From: CAG-791 sp963593905
Lineage (GTDB): Bacteria > Bacillota > Clostridia > Lachnospirales > Lachnospiraceae
NCBI GenBank assembly: GCA_963593905.1
Contig: CAVBBL010000006.1
Location: forward strand, 30,300 to 94,299
Direction of reading: 5' to 3'
Length of the DNA stretch: 64,000 nucleotides
The notes under the pieces were generated by a model, which was not told where the DNA came from, did not search any database, and saw only the letters and a list, made by a program, of their open reading frames with translations. The position numbers and the translations under genes were made by a program. Shown piece after piece: positions 59,177-64,000 of the stretch. How positions within the stretch are numbered: the first letter of the stretch is position 1; each line of letters opens with the position of its first letter.

Positions 59177-60067
59177 ATGAATCTGGATCATCTGCGCTAT
59201 TTTGAAGTACTGGCCCGTCTGCAGCACTACGGCAGAGCAGCCGAACAGCTGCACGTCAGCCAGCCCAATCTGACCTACGCCATCTCTCAGATTGAGCAGG
59301 AGCTGGGAGTACCTTTATTTGAAAAAAACGGACGCTGCATCCGGCTGACCCGCTACGGTCACGAATTTCACCACATCGTACAGCAGTCTCTCGATACACT
59401 GGATAATGGAGTGCGAACTGTGCAGGAGACCGGACAAAACGGAAGTCTGGTTCTGCTGGGCAGTATCCGGACCCTCGGCACCACCCTCGTTCCCTGTCTG
59501 ATGCGGGACTTTCAGGCACAGACAGGTGTCAACGTCCGTTTCCAGCTCCACAGCGAAAATGGCTTCAGTGCCGGCCTGCTCAAAGCCGTAAAGGAAAAAC
59601 GCCTTGACCTGTGTTTTACATCCTCGGCCGGGGATCCGGCACACTTTGAATCCTTCCCTTTTCACCGTGAGCCCTTTGTGGTCATTACACCGCAGGGACA
59701 TCCACTGAGCAGCAGGCAGAGCGTTGCTCTGCAGGATACCCTGCCCTACCCGCAAATCTGCTTCTCTCACTGCGCCGGATTGCGAAAGAGCGTGGACGCT
59801 CTCTTCTGCGCCATCAACGCTGCACCCGTCGTGGCGATGGAGACAGAGGAAGATGCCGTCATTGCCGGCCTCGTTGCCGCCGGAGCCGGCATTGCTGTAG
59901 TGCCGAACGACCCGCTTTGGCAAAGCCTTCCTCTGGCCGTCCTGCCCCTCACCAGCCCCGATCCATCCCGTACGGCCTATCTGTCCCGTCGACGCGGTTT
60001 CCCTCTGCCGGATACCGCGGAGCGCTTCTGGGCATTTTGCTGTGAGACATTAGGCTCACATTCATAG
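59177..60067 (+). CDS. LysR-family transcriptional regulator
   Basis: 296 residues. N-terminal winged helix (YFEVLARLQHYGRAAEQLHVSQPNLTYAISQIEQELGVPLFEK) and LysR effector domain. ATG at 59177 follows AGCTAGGAGTGTCCCC. It is divergent from the SDR-MFS operon and is its probable regulator. The effector domain ends with ERFWAFC, a normal length. Confidence 0.9.
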   Translation: MNLDHLRYFEVLARLQHYGRAAEQLHVSQPNLTYAISQIEQELGVPLFEKNGRCIRLTRYGHEFHHIVQQSLDTLDNGVRTVQETGQNGSLVLLGSIRTLGTTLVPCLMRDFQAQTGVNVRFQLHSENGFSAGLLKAVKEKRLDLCFTSSAGDPAHFESFPFHREPFVVITPQGHPLSSRQSVALQDTLPYPQICFSHCAGLRKSVDALFCAINAAPVVAMETEEDAVIAGLVAAGAGIAVVPNDPLWQSLPLAVLPLTSPDPSRTAYLSRRRGFPLPDTAERFWAFCCETLGSHS

Positions 60068-60152
60068 ACTTTCCTGTTTATTGCGATGTATTTTGACAAA
60101 TCCCGGTGAATTGCCTTGTCCGCTGTTCTCATGGTTACATAACTACAGCATA

Positions 60153-60186
60153 AAAATAGGTGAGAGCTCTTGCCCTCACCTATTTT
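60153..60186 (+). terminator. Terminator of the LysR-type gene
   Basis: AAAATAGGTGAG..CTCACCTATTTT followed by ATTTA, 12-bp stem. Confidence 0.8.
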
Positions 60187-60427
60187 ATTTAAACTCATAT
60201 TTAGTTGTATGAAGCTACACACTTACGTGTGTCGGGCACCATAACCGAGACGCACACCGTCAAGAAAGAGCGGCAGATTATTCTCATCTGTCTCTCAAGT
60301 GTGGAGCCACTTCAATTCTGATTTGATTTGTTCCTGTCCTCAGTTGTGAAGTGAGATCAAAAATATACTCCGGCACCAACTCATATCCCAGACTTTCTAC
60401 GTTTACAAAGGCTTCTACTGCCTCCCA

Positions 60428-60785
60428 TTAAACTGTGCCCCATGTCAAGGACACATGAAAGTTGAGTTGCCCCTTTCAGTGCCAGGCATGTGATATTCTC
60501 TTCCTCGTTTTATTCACTCTGGGATTGCTTTTTAGTATCTGAATTTCTCGTTTTGTAAAGGTGTTGCGGTTCATGCGTGTGTCCTCCTGCCGTCAATTTA
60601 AAGTATATCACGCGCTCTACTTTCATCCTCAGAAGAATGTCCACATAAATGGTTCACTCAATTCTGATTGTGTCCACACCTTGGGTCTGTGCTTTCATTT
60701 CTTTAAGATTTTAGGTCATTTTTAAAGTGTCCTAAAATGAGGTCTGTTCAACTTTCAACTGTCCACTCTTTGGGGGACAGTTTAT
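60428..60785 (-). mobile_element. Degenerate IS3-like insertion sequence remnant
   Basis: The two ends are inverted relatives: TTAAACTGTGCCCC...GGACA...GAAAGTTGA at 60428 and, on the opposite strand at 60785, ATAAACTGTCCCCC...GGACA...GAAAGTTGA. Inside, on the minus strand, about 32 codons start MNRNTFTKREIQILKSNPRV, like the helix-turn-helix start of IS3-family OrfA, then stop. The rest of the transposase is gone, leaving about 358 bp. The region 60187-60427 shows no gene. Confidence 0.6.
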
Positions 60786-60800
60786 ACAGCTTTATCCATT

Positions 60801-61217
60801 TTACAAATTTTCAATTGCACTTTTCATCTGGTCAATCAGATAATCATCAAAACATGCATAATCTTCTTTGATGTATCCGCTAAAATCCCATGAAACAATC
60901 TTTTCGGTATTGCAATCTATGCAGTTCAGCCATTCATCTACATTTTCGATCACAACAAGATTAGCTGGCAAATCTTCCTCACGATAGTCCATCGTCGTAT
61001 CAACAAAAATCAATCTGCCCGTTTTACCGATTCCTATCGTTTCTATACCACCGATTCCTCCGTGTCCAAATAATTTCAAAAATGAAATGTATTGTTCTGG
61101 AAGTTTTACATTAAGTATACGTTCAGCATCACTTATCATCTCTTCCGTAACTACTGTATGAGTGAAATCTCCAGGCTGTTCATATTTTTTTACCATATCA
61201 AGAATGTGGCTATTCAT
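60801..61217 (-). CDS. SMI1/KNR4 (SUKH) family immunity protein
   Basis: 138 residues. SUKH landmarks: ISDAERILNVKLPEQYISFLKLFGHGGIG near the N-terminus and DWFSG-type strand VSWDFSGYIKEDYACF near the end. Its ATG overlaps the stop of the HNH toxin gene (TAATG) with GGAGGAAAG upstream, so the two are translated together. It should bind and block the nuclease. An upstream in-frame ATG at 61259 is unlikely, since it lies inside the toxin gene. Confidence 0.88.
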   Translation of the reverse strand: MNSHILDMVKKYEQPGDFTHTVVTEEMISDAERILNVKLPEQYISFLKLFGHGGIGGIETIGIGKTGRLIFVDTTMDYREEDLPANLVVIENVDEWLNCIDCNTEKIVSWDFSGYIKEDYACFDDYLIDQMKSAIENL

Positions 61218-61672
61218 TATTTCTTTCCTCCTAAATATTGCTGAGCTCTCCACTTCCAATATACTCTTTTGAAGTTTCGATATTGGCTATCCAAACTCTT
61301 GTTATTTCTGAAGCTCTCTCCCTTTCCTCGCAAGCCATGAAGTATTCGTTTATATTCCTGATGAGTCGTTTCATGAATTTCAACCATTGGGCCAGCTTCT
61401 TTCTGAAGAATATGATGCAATTCTAATGGTTTTCCGTCCCTGCCATAAGGAGCATTTCCATTCAACATCCTTTGCAAATTTGTTTTTCCTGTATCAGTAT
61501 CAACATAATTAAAATCTATATCGTCACGCTGGTAAACTCGTCTGCTAACATCCTTTACTTCACCATTAACTTTAACAGTTCCTTCATAATAAACTGGTGT
61601 AAATATTTTCTTCTTTGATCTGGATTTGGAACCAATCGTATCTCCGAAACCACCATGATATCCAGCCCCCAA
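61217..61672 (-). CDS. HNH/Endonuclease VII-type (LHH-like) polymorphic toxin domain
   Basis: About 151 residues. The start is like the tip of polymorphic toxins (GAGYHGGFGDTIGSKSR), followed by VSRRVYQRDDIDFNYVD and the nuclease motif LELHHILQKEAGPMVEIHE with a later HQEYKRILHG. No trafficking domain. It begins at TTG 61672, directly after the TAG stop of the DUF4417 gene and in the same frame; GAGGAGG lies 8 nt before that TTG. Either this is an independently started toxin module or the C-terminal part of a longer protein split by one amber codon. Confidence 0.82.
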   Translation of the reverse strand: MGAGYHGGFGDTIGSKSRSKKKIFTPVYYEGTVKVNGEVKDVSRRVYQRDDIDFNYVDTDTGKTNLQRMLNGNAPYGRDGKPLELHHILQKEAGPMVEIHETTHQEYKRILHGLRGKGESFRNNKSLDSQYRNFKRVYWKWRAQQYLGGKK

Positions 61673-62335
61673 CTATACCACCTCCTCATGCGCAGCAGCA
61701 TAGTCGCTATCAAATTGAATAATTCTTATTTTTGATTCCTGATATTTCCGAATATATTTTTCTGGAACTGAACCATAAATAACAACCACTGTAGGTTCAA
61801 GTTTGCTGATTACATAGTCTATTCCTTTAAGAAATATTTCCCTATCATCTACATTTTTTATATTCCCATGTGCTCCAATAGCAATTGTGCAATATTTCTC
61901 TATCCCATCACAGCAAATGTTATAGGTTCTTTTATCACCAAATCGTATATTAGGGATTACTTTTATCCCATTTCTTTGAAACCAATGTCCAATTGCCCTG
62001 CTCCTATAAATATTCCATATCTGCATGGCCAATGGCATGTCTCTATACAAACTAAAATCCGGAAGAATCACACCATTAAATCGTCTTACAATTTCTAAAT
62101 ATCGTTTTGGATTTCGCCATATACGTTCAAACAAATAATCATCTTCAAAAAAATGAATCCACTGATTATTCTCCTTGCTGGAAATTGCCTTAGAAAATGC
62201 AATTAACCGATTAGGGACATAATATGTAGGTCTAATCTTGGGAAATTCATACATTCCAACATATGTTGCAACAGATACCAAGAATGCATTAAACACATCC
62301 TTACAACTTTTTCGTTTAGAATTAATTTTGCTCAT
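61673..62335 (-). CDS. DUF4417 protein
   Basis: 220 residues. Family stretches: FPKIRPTYYVPNRLIAF, FFEDDYLFERIWRNPKRY, GVILPDFSLYRDMPLAMQ, WNIYRSRAIGHWFQRNGIKV and NIRFGDKRTY. DUF4417 genes are frequent in mobile elements and phages; function unknown. ATG at 62335 follows CCAGGAGGTACATT. Its TAG stop is the only thing separating it from the in-frame HNH toxin reading frame. Confidence 0.85.
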   Translation of the reverse strand: MSKINSKRKSCKDVFNAFLVSVATYVGMYEFPKIRPTYYVPNRLIAFSKAISSKENNQWIHFFEDDYLFERIWRNPKRYLEIVRRFNGVILPDFSLYRDMPLAMQIWNIYRSRAIGHWFQRNGIKVIPNIRFGDKRTYNICCDGIEKYCTIAIGAHGNIKNVDDREIFLKGIDYVISKLEPTVVVIYGSVPEKYIRKYQESKIRIIQFDSDYAAAHEEVV

Positions 62336-62357
62336 AATGTACCTCCTGGTATTACAA

Positions 62358-62383
62358 CTGGGGGATGAGCATACTATCCCCAG
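62358..62383 (-). other. Leader hairpin of the DUF4417 gene
   Basis: CTGGGGGAT/ATCCCCAG in a 26-nt hairpin, ending about 20 nt before the start codon. May affect translation or act as an attenuator. Confidence 0.4.
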
Positions 62384-62415
62384 AGGCTGACCACTCAGAG
62401 TACTTATTATGAGTT

Positions 62416-62608
62416 GTTCAGGTTCAAGTCAAAGCACTCGGGCGGCAAACTATGCACGATTTATTTTCCAGATAAATGCCGTGCAATAGTTCCATATGAT
62501 ATTGATTTCTTATACTTTATGTGGTAAGGTAAAAGGGTTCAGGTTCGAGTCAAAGCACTCGGGCAGCACCATGTTGTAGTTCCAGCTACGTGTGGTGCTT
62601 TTTCTTTT
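62416..62608 (+). ncRNA. Repeated segment with plus-strand terminator, candidate small RNA
   Basis: A 32-bp sequence is present twice (62416-62447 and 62537-62568, two mismatches; GTTCAGGTTC..GTCAAAGCACTCGGGC), each time followed by a hairpin. The second hairpin GCACCA..TGGTGC (62566-62598) ends in TTTTTCTTTT, a plus-strand terminator, although no plus-strand gene lies upstream within 2 kb. The GGTTCRAGTC core looks like a tRNA T loop, but no tRNA folds here. Confidence 0.4.
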
Positions 62609-62679
62609 ACCTTCTTGCATACTTTCAATTTAATCACCTCTTTCACCATTTGCATTCATACAATTTGCCTTAATTATTG

Positions 62680-63312
62680 TTAATCAGAATTCAATAATTT
62701 TAAGGCTTCTATAACCTCTGGCATATCAGTCCGTGGGTTACACCCTTCTGACGGCCACTCATATCCAATTTCATCAAAATGTTTTTCAAGTCTCTTTGCA
62801 TTCTTGTACGCATCCTCTAATGATTCTTCAATAATAGAGTTAACCTCTGTATTCTTTTCATAATTAGGGATAAAATTTCTTAGATCTCTGACAACCTCAG
62901 CACTGCTATAATATCCCTTTGTTGAATATCTAAAGTGAAGCAAAAACCATACTTCAAAACAGGGATTTGATACTATAAATTTTGATATAGTGCTTTGTGC
63001 GGATAGTTTCTTGAGCAATTTCGCTTTTTCTTCATCGCAGTCTAGATCAAGAACAATAAAGGCCAAATCGCCCTTTCCCTCATCCATATCATTTTCTTTC
63101 CAGAATTTCTCAATTTTTTCCTTCATTCCAGCAGAATCCGTTGTATGTCCAGGAATCAAGACTTTTATATTGTATTCAGACTTCCTATCTTGAAGGGCTC
63201 TGAAATACTGCGACTCCGTCACATTCTTTCCTTCTGCTATTATCAGGATAATTGGTTTTTGCCTACGGCTGCCGCTCTTCCTTTTATGATTATTAAAAGG
63301 TCTTCTTGTCAT
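62680..63312 (-). CDS. RloB-like protein (AbiLii component)
   Basis: 210 residues. RloB family features: basic N-terminus, ILIIAEGKNVTESQYFRAL (TOPRIM-like Glu motif), FIVLDLDCDEEKAK (acidic DxD), and SNPCFEVWFLLHF. The ATG at 63312 overlaps the stop of the ATPase gene (TGATG). RloB pairs with an ATPase in the AbiL abortive-infection type and in some restriction loci; its nuclease-like fold suggests it is the effector. Confidence 0.88.
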   Translation of the reverse strand: MTRRPFNNHKRKSGSRRQKPIILIIAEGKNVTESQYFRALQDRKSEYNIKVLIPGHTTDSAGMKEKIEKFWKENDMDEGKGDLAFIVLDLDCDEEKAKLLKKLSAQSTISKFIVSNPCFEVWFLLHFRYSTKGYYSSAEVVRDLRNFIPNYEKNTEVNSIIEESLEDAYKNAKRLEKHFDEIGYEWPSEGCNPRTDMPEVIEALKLLNSD

Positions 63313-64000
63313 CAAATAATCTCCTCTGTGTGAAGAAACGGGATTGCTCCATAGCGCCCCAACAAATATCCTTTTTCGATATTATCATCCTTTCTCACTG
63401 CGAATTCATCCAATGAATACAAATCTGTCACACCTGTTTCTGCATCTTTTTCTGTAAAATATACTTCATCCCTACGAAATGTATCCAACGAAAGTAATGT
63501 TGTCTCATGCGTTGTAAAAACCAGCTGTGCTCCATTCTTATTAATCTCCTCATTGCGGAATAGATTAATTAAAAATTTAACTATAAATGGATGCAAGCTA
63601 TTATCAATTTCATCGATAACCAACACTTTTCCCTCATCAAAAGTCTGCCTTAAAAGCGGAGCCAAGAAAAATAATGCTTGTGTTCCCAGAGATTCCTCAT
63701 TCAATCCAAGTATATACGTTTTTTCTTCCTCTCCTTCTTTTTTCACAGTATGTCCTGCAATAATCTTAATCTCATATTGTTCCTGAGGCTGAATCAATTG
63801 TCCACCAATCATAATACCGCCCAAAATTGGCATTGCCTGAGGGTTTTTAACCTTCTCTGATTTTACATATATATCGCTAATGTTGATATCTGCCTGTTTC
63901 AATATCTTTTTTGTAAAAGCTACATTTTTCTCTTCATTTGTACGGTACATATCCAGCGCTATATTCGGAATATTATCGTCATTTGTATATGCATCTATTC
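63312..64000 (-). CDS. AAA-type ATPase, AbiLi/RloA-like (C-terminal part)
   Basis: The gene runs past the window end; 229 codons to a TGA at 63312 are seen. ABC/AAA_15-type ATPase C-terminal features: GLNEESLGTQALFFLAPLL (signature-like), VLVIDEIDNSLHP (Walker B) and QLVFTTHETTLL (H-loop). The Walker A part lies outside. Together with the coupled RloB gene it forms an AbiL-like phage-defence pair, next to a toxin-immunity locus. Confidence 0.87.
   Translation of the reverse strand, partial: IDAYTNDDNIPNIALDMYRTNEEKNVAFTKKILKQADINISDIYVKSEKVKNPQAMPILGGIMIGGQLIQPQEQYEIKIIAGHTVKKEGEEEKTYILGLNEESLGTQALFFLAPLLRQTFDEGKVLVIDEIDNSLHPFIVKFLINLFRNEEINKNGAQLVFTTHETTLLSLDTFRRDEVYFTEKDAETGVTDLYSLDEFAVRKDDNIEKGYLLGRYGAIPFLHTEEII

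Noticed and set aside
62416..62447. tRNA gene suggested by GGTTCAAGTC
   Set aside because: No acceptor, D or anticodon arms can be paired around it.

Overview
The window looks like chromosome of a gut Lachnospiraceae-type Clostridium (Bacillota). The reasons are AAAGAGGT/GGAGG ribosome sites, a GH94 cellobiose phosphorylase with a LacI regulator, an AGCS symporter, MsmX-type sugar ABC genes without their own ATPase, YesM/YesN-type two-component genes, and many small bidirectional terminators. Genus cannot be told from the sequence alone.

Layout. 1-1.6 kb: end of rdgB, a YfcE-like phosphodiesterase and seven minus-strand tRNA genes (Pro-Gly-Arg-His-Gln-Lys, then Leu) behind a near-consensus promoter. 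1.8-5.8 kb: divergent lacI-type regulator and cellobiose phosphorylase with two identical 12-bp operator candidates. 5.9-12 kb: GT6 glycosyltransferase, response regulator, two membrane kinases and a MalY-type C-S lyase. 12.1-12.5 kb: GC-rich structured element. 12.6-21 kb: YeiH transporter/LysR, a membrane-anchored papain-like protease, AGCS symporter, MATE pump with MarR regulator. 21.5-31.3 kb: sugar ABC transporter, GH31 alpha-xylosidase and ferredoxin-like aldo/keto reductase, divergent from a YesM/YesN-type kinase/regulator pair. This probably handles xyloglucan-type oligosaccharides.

31.2-46.9 kb: one long minus-strand exopolysaccharide operon (glycosyltransferases, Wzx, Wzy, acyltransferase, Wzz/BY-kinase, VanZ). 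Its first two genes encode a MotA/ExbB-like four-helix channel fused to a degenerate EAL domain, and a MotB/ExbD-like one-helix subunit with a conserved-looking Asp, fused to Cna-B stalk domains and a second membrane helix. A diguanylate cyclase lies just upstream. I regard this apparent ion-driven, c-di-GMP-linked motor heading a polysaccharide operon as the most interesting system in the window.

48.6-60.1 kb: lipoprotein, RecD2 helicase fused to a DUF4186-like domain, Crp/Fnr regulator, remnant MNT/HEPN pair, ferredoxin-like protein, NTF2-LytTR regulator, and an OFA-type MFS transporter with an SDR and a divergent LysR. 60.4-64 kb: accessory island with an IS3-like remnant, a SMI1 immunity gene, an HNH toxin, DUF4417, and an AbiL-like (ATPase + RloB) phage-defence pair cut by the window end.

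A second theme is a modular repeat of four back-to-back hairpins ending in the Shine-Dalgarno sequence. It sits in the leaders of several unrelated genes, and occurs twice in tandem (136-bp period) before the protease.
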